From Paraburkholderia kururiensis (GTDB lineage: Bacteria > Pseudomonadota > Gammaproteobacteria > Burkholderiales > Burkholderiaceae): DNA of 64,000 nt. The stretch spans positions 3,224,001 to 3,288,000 of the forward strand of contig NZ_CP139965.1 in the NCBI RefSeq assembly GCF_034424375.1, given 5' to 3'. The first letter of the stretch is position 1. Every line of letters starts with the position of its first letter. Of this stretch, positions 9,000-19,684 are shown one piece after another. The notes under the pieces are model-generated. The model saw nothing but the letters and a program-made list of their open reading frames with translations. It did not search any database and was not told the DNA's origin. A program made the translations under genes and the position numbers.

Positions 9000-10382
9000 A
9001 TGATCTTCAAGTCTGCTTCGCCCGTATTCCGCCGCCTGTCCGCCTCGACGCTCACCGCTGCGACATGCATCGCGTTACAGACGCTCGCGGCGCCCTGTAC
9101 GGCGTTCGCTCAGACCGGAAGTTCTACGCCCGCCATGCGCCTCGCCCAGGCCCAGCCTCAGGCGCCCGTCTCCCAGGGGCAGACCTTCGAAGAAGAGATC
9201 ATCCCGCAGCGTTACGCGAACAACCCCAACGTCGATGCCTTCGTCGACGACATGGTTGCCCGCTACGACTTCGATCCCGCGTCCCTGCACGCACTCTTTG
9301 CACATGCGAGCTACTCGGCGACCGCGGTCAAGCTCGTGCTGCCGTCGCCTACGCCCGCGGCAAAGAACTGGCGTGCATACCAGGCACGCTTTCTCGATGC
9401 GATACGCGTGAATGCGGGCGTGCGTTTCTGGCGCGAGAACCAGGCGACGCTGCAACGCGCCTACGATGAGTTCGGCGTGCCGCCCGAGGTAATCGTCGGC
9501 ATCATCGGCGTGGAGACGATCTACGGGCGCTTCATGGGCAACTTCCGCGTGCTCGATGCACTCACCACGCTGACCTTCGACTATCCGGATACGCCCAACC
9601 GCGCCGATCGCATGGCGACGTTCCGCAAGAATCTCGAAGACTACCTGGTATGGACGCGCGACTCGCAGATCGACCCTAACAGCGTGCTGGGTTCGTACAC
9701 AGGCGCCATTGGCATCCCGCAGTTCCTGCCCAGCAGCATCGTGAAATACGCGGTGAGCTACGACGGCAACAAGCAGATCGATCTGCGCACGAGCCAGGCC
9801 GATGCGATCGGCAGCGTCGCGAACTATCTCAAGCAGAACGGCTGGGAAACGGGACGGCCCGTGGTGTGGAAGATTGCCGGCGACCCGGGTAGCCAGGGCG
9901 TCGCCCAGGCCGCCGCGGACGGGCAGCCGGAGCCGCACTGGCCGCTCGAACAACTGTTGCGCGCTGGCCTCCTGCTGAACCAGCCCGATATCGACATTGC
10001 CGCCGAAGCCGGTACGCCCGTCACGATCGTCGACTTGCCCACGCCGGGCCGCGCAACGGAATACGTCCTGGGGCTGCGGAATTTCTATGTGCTCACCCGC
10101 TATAACCGCAGCTTCTTCTACGCGCTGGCGGTGTATCAGCTCGGGCAGAAGGTGAAGGCGCAGATGATGGCGAGCAACGGCGGCGTACCGGGTGCGACGT
10201 CCGGTACGGGAGCCGCGCCTCTTGCGCCGCAAGCGGCTTCGGTGCCGAGCGGCACTCCCGCCGCGCCCGGCATTCCTGCGCAGAACGGCGTCATGCCGGG
10301 CACCTCCGCGCCGGGGGGAACGCTGCCTGCGCCGTCGGCGCCTACAGTGCCCCCGGCACCCGCCGCGCCCTCGGCAGACTGA
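9000..10382 (+). CDS. mltB: Lytic murein transglycosylase B
   Basis: The product is 460 residues from the ATG at 9000; a TTG three codons upstream is less likely. A signal peptide runs to about residue 38 (ending TAFAQ) without an obvious lipobox, so the enzyme is probably soluble in the periplasm. The catalytic glutamate is in IIGVETIYGRFMGN, and GSYTGAIGIPQFLPSS is the family's second hallmark. It cleaves the glycan strand of peptidoglycan to give 1,6-anhydromuramyl ends. The last 70 residues are a Pro/Ala/Gly-rich low-complexity tail after QKVKAQMM, which is longer than in typical MltB. Confidence 0.93.
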   Translation: MIFKSASPVFRRLSASTLTAATCIALQTLAAPCTAFAQTGSSTPAMRLAQAQPQAPVSQGQTFEEEIIPQRYANNPNVDAFVDDMVARYDFDPASLHALFAHASYSATAVKLVLPSPTPAAKNWRAYQARFLDAIRVNAGVRFWRENQATLQRAYDEFGVPPEVIVGIIGVETIYGRFMGNFRVLDALTTLTFDYPDTPNRADRMATFRKNLEDYLVWTRDSQIDPNSVLGSYTGAIGIPQFLPSSIVKYAVSYDGNKQIDLRTSQADAIGSVANYLKQNGWETGRPVVWKIAGDPGSQGVAQAAADGQPEPHWPLEQLLRAGLLLNQPDIDIAAEAGTPVTIVDLPTPGRATEYVLGLRNFYVLTRYNRSFFYALAVYQLGQKVKAQMMASNGGVPGATSGTGAAPLAPQAASVPSGTPAAPGIPAQNGVMPGTSAPGGTLPAPSAPTVPPAPAAPSAD

Positions 10383-10437
10383 GGCGCTCTATCGCAGCTG
10401 CGTTGCAGCCTGAGTTCTGAGTCGTCGTTCAGACAAG

Positions 10438-10465
10438 CAAAACGCCGGACTTTGCCGGCGTTTTG
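10438..10465. terminator. Bidirectional terminator between mltB and cysM
   Basis: An 11-bp perfect stem (10438-10448 with 10455-10465, reading CAAAACGCCGG on the left arm) has its A/T-rich base acting as T-run in both directions. It serves the convergent genes mltB and cysM. Confidence 0.85.
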
Positions 10466-10518
10466 TCATTCAGCGAGCGCGCAGTCACGTACGCCCGCCT
10501 TTTCCGAAACGTTGTGCG

Positions 10519-11421
10519 TCATGCCGGGAACACGCCCGTCGAGAGATACCGGTCGCCACGGTCGCACACCACGAACACGATCGTAGCGTTCTCGACCTGG
10601 CGCGCAATGCGCAACGCGACTTCGCACGCACCGCCCGAGGAAATGCCCGCGAAGATCCCTTCCACCGAAGCGAGACGCCGCGCCATGGCTTCCGCCGCGG
10701 CCTGACTGACGTTCTCGACACGATCCACGCGGCTACGGTCGAAGATCTTCGGCAGGTAGGCTTCGGGCCATTTGCGAATGCCGGGAATGCGCGAGCCGTC
10801 TTCAGGCTGCGCACCGACGATCTCGACCGCCTGGTTTTGCTCTTTCAGATACTTCGAGACGCCCATGATGGTGCCCGTCGTGCCCATCGACGAAACGAAG
10901 TGCGTGATGCGGCCTTCGGTCTCGCGCCAGATTTCCGGACCGGTGGTCTCGTAGTGCGCAAGCGGATTGTCGGGATTGGCGAACTGGTCGAGGATGATGC
11001 CCTTGCCGTCGCGCTGCATCTGCTCCGCGAGATCGCGCGCGTATTCCATGCCGCCCTTCACGGGCGTGAGCACGATCTGTGCACCGTAGGCTGCCATGCT
11101 CTGGCGGCGTTCGACGGAGAGGTCCTCCGGCATGATCAGCACCATCTTGTAGCCGCGGATGGCGGCGGCCATCGCGAGCGCGATGCCGGTGTTGCCGCTC
11201 GTGGCTTCGATTAGCGTGTCGCCCGGTTTGATACGGCCGCGTTCTTCGGCCTTGCGGATCATCGAGAGCGCCGGCCGGTCTTTCACGGAGCCTGCGGGGT
11301 TGTTGCCCTCGAGCTTGCCGAGAATCACGTTGTTGCGGCTGCGGATTTCATCGTCCGGAAGCCGGACGAGTTGCACGAGCGGCGTATTGCCGATCGTGTC
11401 TTCGATTGTCTTGTAGGCCAT
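10519..11421 (-). CDS. cysM: Cysteine synthase B (O-acetylserine sulfhydrylase)
   Basis: The product is 300 residues from the ATG at 11421 (MAYKTIEDTIGNTPLVQL), close to E. coli CysM (303). The PLP lysine is in PAGSVKDRPA (about residue 45) and the phosphate-binding loop in ATSGNTGIALA. MEGIFAGISSGGA-like sequence (VEGIFAGISSGGA) lies near the C-terminus. It makes cysteine from O-acetylserine and sulfide or thiosulfate. The open frame continues far upstream to 11856, but nothing there resembles the family, and 11421 gives the standard N-terminus. It appears monocistronic. Confidence 0.95.
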   Translation of the reverse strand: MAYKTIEDTIGNTPLVQLVRLPDDEIRSRNNVILGKLEGNNPAGSVKDRPALSMIRKAEERGRIKPGDTLIEATSGNTGIALAMAAAIRGYKMVLIMPEDLSVERRQSMAAYGAQIVLTPVKGGMEYARDLAEQMQRDGKGIILDQFANPDNPLAHYETTGPEIWRETEGRITHFVSSMGTTGTIMGVSKYLKEQNQAVEIVGAQPEDGSRIPGIRKWPEAYLPKIFDRSRVDRVENVSQAAAEAMARRLASVEGIFAGISSGGACEVALRIARQVENATIVFVVCDRGDRYLSTGVFPA

Positions 11422-11743
11422 ACGCGGGTTGCAGTCGGGCGCAGTATGAAGCGGTGCGCGAACAAGGGGATTCGCCGATTCTAAACCACACCGGGTGCGG
11501 GTGCCGTCCGACCCTTCTGCGCGAAGGGAAGTGAAGCGGAAGTGAATCGAACTGCATGGCGCACGTCGCACGGGATACCGGACGCCAAAAAGCCCGCGGC
11601 CGAAGCCGCGGGAGCCAGTCATCGGAACGACGGCTGAAGGAGCGCGTTTCGTCGTGGACCCGAAACCCGCTCTGGGCGCGTACACGAGGGTGGGAACGTG
11701 CACGCAGGGGACGTGACCTGAAACGGGATGCCGCGCGTCGCGC
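11422..11743. other. Intergenic region between comEA-like gene and cysM
   Basis: These 322 bases hold the comEA-like 3' flank of about 130 bases, the terminator at 11587-11612, and then about 180 bases upstream of cysM in which I cannot assign a clear promoter. No tRNA or small ORF could be supported. Confidence 0.6.
11587..11612 (-). terminator. Terminator downstream of the comEA-like gene
   Basis: An 8-bp GC stem CCCGCGGC/GCCGCGGG (11593-11600 with 11605-11612) closes a 4-nt loop and is followed on the reverse strand by a run of five T. It lies about 130 bases after the comEA-like stop. Confidence 0.8.
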
Positions 11744-12106
11744 CTATTTCTTCGCCGGGGTGGCGGGCGCCGGCTTTTGCGTGCCGGCGGCCGGCGTGGC
11801 GTGCGCCTGTGCAACCGCCGCGGTCTGCGTGCCGGTTGCCGGCGTGGACGGTCCAACGGTGAGACCTTCGGCCTGCAAGCGTTCGACGGTATGGCCGCCC
11901 ATGCCCTTCACGCGCTTGCCGAGATCGGCAGGGTCTTTGAAGGGGCCGTGCGCGCCGCGCTCGTCGAGAATGGCCTTGGCCTTTGCCGGACCAATGCCTT
12001 TGATGCCGCGCAGCGCATCTTCGTTGGCGGTGTTGACGTCGACTGCGGCGAACGCCTGACCGAATGCAGCAACGAGCGCCGCGGCAGCGAGAATTTTTTT
12101 GAACAT
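11744..12106 (-). CDS. ComEA-like helix-hairpin-helix DNA-binding protein
   Basis: The product is 120 residues. A signal peptide (MFKKILAAAALVAAFGQAFA) is followed at once by VDVNTANEDALRGIKGIGPAKAKAIL and a second helix-hairpin-helix segment DLGKRVKGMGGHTVERL. This is the small ComEA form, a periplasmic DNA-binding protein used in DNA uptake in competent bacteria. The last 35 residues are Ala/Thr/Pro-rich and end in PAKK. A GGAG seven bases upstream supports the start. It follows hldD by 77 bases on the same strand. Confidence 0.9.
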   Translation of the reverse strand: MFKKILAAAALVAAFGQAFAAVDVNTANEDALRGIKGIGPAKAKAILDERGAHGPFKDPADLGKRVKGMGGHTVERLQAEGLTVGPSTPATGTQTAAVAQAHATPAAGTQKPAPATPAKK

Positions 12107-12183
12107 GCTGGATCTCCCTCAGGACACCTGACTGGCGCCCATCGCCAGCAGGAGACCTCAGTGTAGGGAGACCGAAGCCCGAT

Positions 12184-13176
12184 TCACACCTGGCCGGATA
12201 GCCAACGCACGTAACGGTCCACGCCTTCCTGGACCGAAAGGAACGGTGCGTCGTAGCCCGCCGCGCGCAGCTTCGTGGGGTCGGCCTGCGTGAAGCACTG
12301 ATACTTGCCACGCAGCGCGTCAGGGAAAGGCACGTACTCGATCAAGCCTCGCTGCACCTGTTCGGCGAGCGAAAGCGGCGCCTCGCCCGCGAGCACGCGC
12401 AGCGTGTTCACCACGGTCGTGGCGATGTCGTTGAACGGCTGCGCACGACCCGTGCCGAGATTGAAAATGCCCGACTTCCCGGGATGATCGAAGAAGAACA
12501 GGTTGACCTTCACCACGTCTTCGACCGAGACGAAGTCGCGCGTCTGTTCGCCCGCGCCGTAGCCGTTGTACTCGCCGAACAGCTTCACTTTGCCTTCGGC
12601 GCGGAACTGGTTGAAGTTATGGAACGCCACCGACGCCATGCGCCCCTTGTGCGTCTCGCGCGGCCCGTACACGTTGAAGTAGCGAAAGCCTGCAATCTGG
12701 CTGCGCGCCTGGGGCAGCACCCGGCGGATCACCTGGTCGAACAGGAATTTCGAGTAGCCGTAGACGTTGAGCGGTGCTTCCACTTCGCGCTCTTCGACGA
12801 AGCGGCTCGACCCGCCGTAGATGGCCGCCGACGACGCATACAGGAACTGCGTGCCCTGCGCGAGGCACGCGTCGAGCACCGCACGGCTGTAGCGGAAGTT
12901 GTTGTCCATCATGTAGCGGCCGTCGGTTTCCATGGTGTCCGAGCAGGCGCCTTCATGAAAGATCGCGCGTACCTTGCCGAAGTCGCCGCGCGCGAAACGC
13001 TCGACGAATTCGGTCTTGTCCAGATAGTCGTCGATCTCGCAGTCCACGAGATTACGGAACTTGTCCGCGCGCGTGAGGTTGTCGACGGCGATGATGCGTT
13101 GTTCGCCGCGCTCGTTGAGCGCCTTGACGATGTTGCTGCCGATGAAGCCGGCCGCGCCGGTCACGATGAGAGTCAT
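12184..13176 (-). CDS. hldD: ADP-L-glycero-D-manno-heptose-6-epimerase
   Basis: The product is 330 residues from the ATG at 13176. The NAD(P)-binding GAAGFIGSNIV is at the N-terminus, IFHEGACSDT follows at about residue 74, and the catalytic YGYSKF at about residue 140, as in HldD/RfaD. It performs the last step of ADP-heptose synthesis for the LPS inner core. It lies 10 bases downstream of the heptose kinase gene, in one LPS operon with ugd. Upstream in-frame sequence to 13254 is inside hldE1 and is not part of the gene. Confidence 0.96.
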   Translation of the reverse strand: MTLIVTGAAGFIGSNIVKALNERGEQRIIAVDNLTRADKFRNLVDCEIDDYLDKTEFVERFARGDFGKVRAIFHEGACSDTMETDGRYMMDNNFRYSRAVLDACLAQGTQFLYASSAAIYGGSSRFVEEREVEAPLNVYGYSKFLFDQVIRRVLPQARSQIAGFRYFNVYGPRETHKGRMASVAFHNFNQFRAEGKVKLFGEYNGYGAGEQTRDFVSVEDVVKVNLFFFDHPGKSGIFNLGTGRAQPFNDIATTVVNTLRVLAGEAPLSLAEQVQRGLIEYVPFPDALRGKYQCFTQADPTKLRAAGYDAPFLSVQEGVDRYVRWLSGQV

Positions 13177-14162
13177 GATCGTGGTGTCAGTTGAAGAGTT
13201 CGTCGTAGTCGACCGTTGCCGTACCGAGTTTGCCCACGACGATGCCCGCCGCACGGTTGGCCAGCGACACGGCCTCGAAGAGCGTCAGGCCCGCGCCCAG
13301 CATGACGGCGAGCGTGGCGATCACCGTGTCGCCAGCGCCCGAGACATCATACACTTCGCGTGCTACCGCCGGCGCGTGCAGGACACCGTCGTCCGAGAAG
13401 AGCGTCATGCCCTCTTCCGAGCGCGTGAGCAGCAGCGCGCCCAGGTCCAGATCGGTGCGCAATTTCGTCACGCGGGCCAGCAGATCCTCCTCGGATTTCC
13501 ACTTGCCCACCACCTCACGCAATTCGGCACGGTTCGGCGTGATGATGCTCGCGCCGCGATAACGCTCCCAGTCGTCGCCCTTCGGGTCCACGAGCACGGC
13601 CTTGCCCGCCTCGCGCGCCTTCGAGATCATGCGCGTGACGTGCGTGAGCCCGCCCTTCGCATAGTCGGACATCAGGATTACGTCGTGGGACGGCAGAAGC
13701 GCATCGAACCGGGCCAGTCCGGCGAGCAACACTTCGTGCGCCGGGGTGTTCTCGAAGTCGACGCGCAGCAACTGCTGCTGGCGCGAGAGCACGCGCAGCT
13801 TGATGGTGGTCGGCAGCGCCGGATCGCGCTCCAGGTACGCCGTAACGCCGCTCGCATCGAGCAGTTCGACGATGCGCTCGCCGGGCTCGTCGTGACCCAC
13901 CACGCAGAGCAGACCGGCCTGCGCTCCGAGCGCCGCAATGTTACGCGCAACGTTCGCCGCACCGCCCAGGCGATCTTCCTGGCGCTGCACGTGCACCACG
14001 GGCACGGGCGCTTCAGGCGAGATGCGATTGACGTCGCCGAACCAGTAGCGGTCGAGCATCACGTCGCCCACCACGAGCACGCGCGCGCCGGCAAGCCGCT
14101 CGCGCGGCACGACGCCGACCTCAGGGGCCAGCCGGCTACCCGGCGCCATGAGGCGCGCGCCC

Positions 14163-15569
<1,407 letters not shown>

Positions 15570-15681
15570 ACGTGTTCCGGGTCTAGATTCCGGTCATGAA
15601 GTTCGTTGACGGGTTCCGGGAAGGCCCGGGCAATGTTCCTGCCGCAAGCGCCCGCGCGAACGGGGCTGCTGCGGCGACGCT

Positions 15682-16857
15682 TCAGCTCGAAGCGGTAATC
15701 GGCTCGACGCGGCGCGGCGCGTAGGTTTCCCAGCCACTGCAGCCGGGGCATTGCCAGTAGAAGAGGCGCGCCCGGAAACCGCAATTCTGGCACGTATACC
15801 GTGGCAGATTTTTGGTGCGCTGCCGGATCAGCGTGCGCATGAGTTCGAGTTCGCTCTTGCGCGGTTCCTCGGCAGTGGCTTGCTGCGCTTCCAGCAGGCG
15901 CATCATGCCGGCGAGGTTCGGCGACTTCTGCATCTGCGCGCGCGCGAGCGCGTGTGCGGCATCGAGGCCGCGCAGGTTCTCGACGTAGCGGTACGCCACG
16001 TCGAGCACATCGTTCGTCGGATAACGGTCCACCCACGTCGTGAGCAGCTGTACGCCCTCTTCGGCGCGGCCCAGCGCCTCGTACGTCTTCATCACTTTTT
16101 CGGCGACGAGCGGCAGATACGATGCGTTCTGCTCCTCGACGCGGCGCCATTGCGCGAGCGCCGCCTCGTGATGGCCGGCCGCTGCTTCGACGTCGCCCGT
16201 CAGGATCGTGGCGCGCACGTTCTGGGCATTGGCCTTCAGCGCGAGATCGAGCTGGCGACGCGCCTCGTCGGGCTTCTTCTGCTGCAGCGCTTCCTGCGCG
16301 AGTTCGCAATGGAACTGCGCAATTTCGAGATCGAGCGAAGCCGCGCCCATGGTCTCCAGCTTGCGAGCCGTATCGATGGACCGATTCCAGTCCTTTTCGA
16401 TCTCGTAGATGGTGAGCAGCGCGCGCTGCGCACCGAGCGCGTAGTCGCCGGCTTCGAGCGCGCGGAACGTCTCCTCGGCGCGATCGAGCAGGCCCGCCTT
16501 CAGAAAGTCCTGGCCCAGCTCATAAAGCGCGTGATCGCGCTCGCTCGCGGGCAGGTCGGCACGGGAGAGCAGATTCTGATGCACGCGAATCGCCCGGTCC
16601 GTTTCGCCGCGGCGACGGAACAGATTGCCGAGGGCGAAGTGCAGTTCCACGGTTTCGGGGTCGAGCTTCGCGACCTCGATGAAGGCATCGATCGCCTTGT
16701 CGGGCTGCTCGTTGAGCAGGAAGTTGAGGCCGCGGAAATACGAGCGCGGAAGATTGGCGCTTTCGGAAAGCAACGCCTTGAGGTCGTAGCGCGCCGCCAT
16801 CCAGCCGAGCGCAAACGCGACCGGTATGACGAGGAGCCACCAGAAATCCAGATCCAT
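15682..16857 (-). CDS. lapB: LPS assembly protein LapB (YciM)
   Basis: The product is 391 residues. An N-terminal membrane anchor (LDFWWLLVIPVAFALGWMAA) is followed by TPR repeats, starting YFRGLNFLLNEQPDKAIDAF, and by a C-terminal rubredoxin-type metal site with two Cys pairs, CQNCG and CPGCSGW. In E. coli LapB controls LpxC degradation by FtsH and thus LPS level. It follows lapA by 63 bases and sits next to LPS sugar genes, consistent with that role. Confidence 0.95.
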   Translation of the reverse strand: MDLDFWWLLVIPVAFALGWMAARYDLKALLSESANLPRSYFRGLNFLLNEQPDKAIDAFIEVAKLDPETVELHFALGNLFRRRGETDRAIRVHQNLLSRADLPASERDHALYELGQDFLKAGLLDRAEETFRALEAGDYALGAQRALLTIYEIEKDWNRSIDTARKLETMGAASLDLEIAQFHCELAQEALQQKKPDEARRQLDLALKANAQNVRATILTGDVEAAAGHHEAALAQWRRVEEQNASYLPLVAEKVMKTYEALGRAEEGVQLLTTWVDRYPTNDVLDVAYRYVENLRGLDAAHALARAQMQKSPNLAGMMRLLEAQQATAEEPRKSELELMRTLIRQRTKNLPRYTCQNCGFRARLFYWQCPGCSGWETYAPRRVEPITASS

Positions 16858-16920
16858 GCGAACGATGGTAAAGGCAGGAACAAAGCCGCGCGCGAGGGGC
16901 GCACGGCGACGGGAATTGCG

Positions 16921-17214
16921 TCAGATGAGCGGCGGCATGGGCGGCTCGGCTACGGGTGCCGGCGTCTCGCGCGCAGCGCGCAGATCGCGCTTCAGGCGCC
17001 CGTTCTCGAGCCTCAAGCGAAACACCTGGGGCAGCAGCGAGACGAGCCCCGCCAGCAGCCCGACCACGAAAAAGACGAGGCCGATCAGGATCAGCGGCGC
17101 CTGCCACGCGTAGCCGGCAAGGAAATTCAGCGTAGCGGTCTGCGTGTTCGCGAGCGCAAGCACGAGCAGCAAGACGAACACCAGTACACGAATCAGCCAG
17201 GCGATAAATTTCAT
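16921..17214 (-). CDS. lapA: LapA-family inner-membrane protein
   Basis: The product is 97 residues from the ATG at 17214 (MKFIAWLIRVLVF). Two hydrophobic helices (about residues 4-24 and 40-62) are followed by a basic, probably coiled segment LRLENGRLKRDLRAA and a Pro-rich tail. This is the DUF1049/LapA architecture. LapA partners LapB in LPS homeostasis. The gene is just upstream of lapB. Confidence 0.9.
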   Translation of the reverse strand: MKFIAWLIRVLVFVLLLVLALANTQTATLNFLAGYAWQAPLILIGLVFFVVGLLAGLVSLLPQVFRLRLENGRLKRDLRAARETPAPVAEPPMPPLI

Positions 17215-17294
17215 GAAGAGGTCTCTTGGCAGTTGCAGGGCGGCGCCGGCCGCGGGATGCCGCACCGCGGAAGGTCCGCGCCGAAGTGACCCGT

Positions 17295-17300
17295 ATTGTA
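17295..17300 (-). promoter_or_regulatory. lapA: Putative -10 box of the lapAB promoter
   Basis: TACAAT on the reverse strand lies 80 bases upstream of lapA and downstream of the ihfB terminator, where a new promoter is needed. No convincing -35 is present at 17 bases. Confidence 0.35.
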
Positions 17301-17351
17301 AATGAAGCCCCCGCCCAACAGACGCGGGCGGTAAGCCGCGGAAAGCAGGCA

Positions 17352-17380
17352 GAAAAAAAGCGCCCGGAGGCGCTTTTTTA
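17352..17380. terminator. Terminator downstream of rpsA-ihfB
   Basis: The stem AAAAAAGCGCC/GGCGCTTTTTT with loop CGGA lies about 57 bases after ihfB. On the reverse strand it ends in six T, a strong intrinsic terminator. It is near symmetric and could work both ways, but no forward-strand gene needs it. Confidence 0.9.
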
Positions 17381-17436
17381 TCCATGCCGTCTGACGTTAG
17401 CCGCCGGCTGCATGCAGGACCATCGGAAGACGGCGC

Positions 17437-17760
17437 TTACTGATCGTCGTCCGGCTCCTCGGCCTTGAGCGGTTCGCCCGAACGCCGGTCCACACGCTCG
17501 CGCAGTTCCTTGCCCGGCTTGAAGTGCGGTACGTGCTTCTCCGGTACCAGCACCTTTTCGCCCGACTTCGGATTGCGCCCCACGCGCGACGGACGGCGGT
17601 TCAGCCCGAAGCTGCCAAAGCCGCGAATTTCGATGCGATGTCCTTTCGCAAGCGCTTCGGACATCGCGTCGAGCATCGTCTTGACCGCGAAATCCGCATC
17701 CTTGAGAACAAGTTGCGGAAATCGCGTAGCCAGCTGCGCGACCAATTCAGATTTGGTCAT
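17437..17760 (-). CDS. ihfB: Integration host factor, beta subunit
   Basis: The product is 107 residues. The HU/IHF fold is clear: MTKSELVAQLATRFPQL at the start, then IEIRGFGSF and the DNA-bending arm RRPSRVGRNPKSGEKV with the intercalating proline. With IhfA it bends DNA in transcription, replication and recombination. It follows rpsA by 23 bases, the conserved rpsA-ihfB arrangement. The C-terminal tail is acidic (EEPDDDQ). Confidence 0.97.
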   Translation of the reverse strand: MTKSELVAQLATRFPQLVLKDADFAVKTMLDAMSEALAKGHRIEIRGFGSFGLNRRPSRVGRNPKSGEKVLVPEKHVPHFKPGKELRERVDRRSGEPLKAEEPDDDQ

Positions 17761-17783
17761 ACTTCAGCGAGCCTCCTCGAGGC

Positions 17784-19496
17784 TTACTGGTTCTGGCCGT
17801 CGAGCTTGGCCTTCAACAGCGCGCCGAGGTTCGTCGTGCCGCTTGCCGCCGCGTTCGTGTCGGACGAGATGGTGCGCAGGGCTTCCTGCTGCTCGGCCGA
17901 ATCCTTCGCCTTGATCGACAGGTTGATGCCGCGCGACTTGCGATCGATGTTGATGATCATCGCGTTGACCTTGTCGCCTTCCTTCAGCACGTTGCGTGCG
18001 TCTTCGACACGGTCCTGAGCGATTTCCGACGCGCGCAGGTAGCCTTCGACGTCAGCCGTGAGCTGCACCACAGCGCCCTTCGCGTCCACGGCCTTGACCG
18101 TCCCGTCGACGATCGAGCCCTTGTCGTTCATGGCCACGAAGTTGCTGAACGGGTCGCCTTCGAGCTGCTTGATGCCGAGCGAAATGCGTTCCTTCTCGAC
18201 GTCGATACCGAGCACGACCGCTTCCACTTCGTCGCCCTTCTTGTACTTGCGCACGGCTTCTTCGCCGGTCTCGCTCCACGACAGGTCGGAGAGGTGAACC
18301 AGGCCGTCGATGCCGCCAGGCAGACCGATGAACACGCCGAAGTCGGTGATCGACTTGATGGCGCCGCTGATCTTGTCGCCCTTCTTGAAGTTGCGGCTGA
18401 AGTCGTCCCACGGATTCGGCTTGCACTGCTTCATGCCGAGGCTGATACGACGACGGTCTTCGTCGATCTCGAGGACCATGACTTCGACTTCGTCGCCTAG
18501 CTGCACGACCTTCGACGGCGCAACGTTCTTGTTGGTCCAGTCCATTTCCGACACGTGGACGAGGCCTTCGATGCCCGATTCCACTTCGACGAATGCGCCG
18601 TAGTCGGTGATGTTCGTGACCTTGCCGAACAGGCGCGTGCCCGACGGGTAGCGGCGCGAGATGCCTTCCCACGGATCGTCGCCCAGTTGCTTGATGCCCA
18701 GCGAAACGCGGTTCTTTTCCTGGTCGAACTTGAGGATCTTCGCGGTGACTTCCTGGCCAACCGACAGGACTTCGCTCGGGTGACGCACACGACGCCATGC
18801 GATGTCGGTGATGTGCAGCAGGCCGTCGATACCGCCCAGGTCGACGAACGCGCCGTAGTCGGTGATGTTCTTGACCACGCCGTTGACGATCGCGCCTTCC
18901 TTCAGCGTCTCGAGCAGCTTCGCGCGCTCTTCGCCTTGCGTGGCTTCGATCACGGCACGGCGCGACAGCACGACGTTGTTACGCTTGCGGTCGAGCTTGA
19001 TGACGCGGAATTCGAGCGTCTTGCCTTCGTACGGGGTGGTGTCCTTGACCGGACGCGTGTCGACGAGCGAACCCGGCAGGAACGCGCGGATGCCGTTGAC
19101 CATCACGGTCATGCCGCCCTTCACCTTGCCCGTGATCGTGCCGGTCACGAGTTCGTTGTTGTCGAGGGCCTTTTCCAGCGACAGCCACGAAGCCAGACGC
19201 TTCGCCTTGTCGCGCGACAGGATGGTGTCGCCGTAGCCGTTTTCCAGCGCGTCGATCGCGACGGAAACGAAATCGCCCGCCTGAACCTCAACCTCGCCCT
19301 GGTCGTTCAGGAATTCCTCGATGGGAATGTAGGCCTCGGACTTGAGGCCGGCATTGACGACCACGAAGTTGTGATCGACACGCACGACTTCGGCGGAGAT
19401 GACTTCGCCGGCACGCATGTCCTGGCGGGTCAGCGACTCTTCGAACAGAGCCGCGAAAGATTCGGTATTCGGGGTAGAGGTTTGCAGGTCGGACAT
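17784..19496 (-). CDS. rpsA: 30S ribosomal protein S1
   Basis: The product is 570 residues from the ATG at 19496 (MSDLQTSTPNTESF). Six S1/OB-fold repeats can be followed; typical ones are VVKNITDYGAFVDLGGIDGLLHITD and KVTNITDYGAFVEVESGIEGLVH. S1 brings mRNA to the 30S subunit. The reverse frame is open to 19631, but only the start at 19496 gives the conserved N-terminus. A 188-base leader separates it from cmk and contains a hairpin at 19634-19655, a region where S1 autoregulation acts in other bacteria. Confidence 0.98.
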   Translation of the reverse strand: MSDLQTSTPNTESFAALFEESLTRQDMRAGEVISAEVVRVDHNFVVVNAGLKSEAYIPIEEFLNDQGEVEVQAGDFVSVAIDALENGYGDTILSRDKAKRLASWLSLEKALDNNELVTGTITGKVKGGMTVMVNGIRAFLPGSLVDTRPVKDTTPYEGKTLEFRVIKLDRKRNNVVLSRRAVIEATQGEERAKLLETLKEGAIVNGVVKNITDYGAFVDLGGIDGLLHITDIAWRRVRHPSEVLSVGQEVTAKILKFDQEKNRVSLGIKQLGDDPWEGISRRYPSGTRLFGKVTNITDYGAFVEVESGIEGLVHVSEMDWTNKNVAPSKVVQLGDEVEVMVLEIDEDRRRISLGMKQCKPNPWDDFSRNFKKGDKISGAIKSITDFGVFIGLPGGIDGLVHLSDLSWSETGEEAVRKYKKGDEVEAVVLGIDVEKERISLGIKQLEGDPFSNFVAMNDKGSIVDGTVKAVDAKGAVVQLTADVEGYLRASEIAQDRVEDARNVLKEGDKVNAMIINIDRKSRGINLSIKAKDSAEQQEALRTISSDTNAAASGTTNLGALLKAKLDGQNQ

Positions 19497-19684
19497 AAAA
19501 ATCGGAAGTTGCATGGTTTTCGCCGCTCGACTTGCTGGACGCGCCAGAGGGCACGCCTGCCGACTGCTGCGCCGCGACGGAAATGTTCGCGGCCCGATGC
19601 GAAAGCCATACGGGGTTAAAGGGTTTAACACACGCTCCGCGTTTCACGACGGAGCACCTACTGCTCGCTGCTAGTTACTGCTGT

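Noticed and set aside
11540..11560. T-loop-like GTTCGATTC on the reverse strand upstream of cysM
   Set aside because: The flanking bases do not pair as a T-stem and no acceptor or anticodon arm can be drawn, so there is no tRNA.
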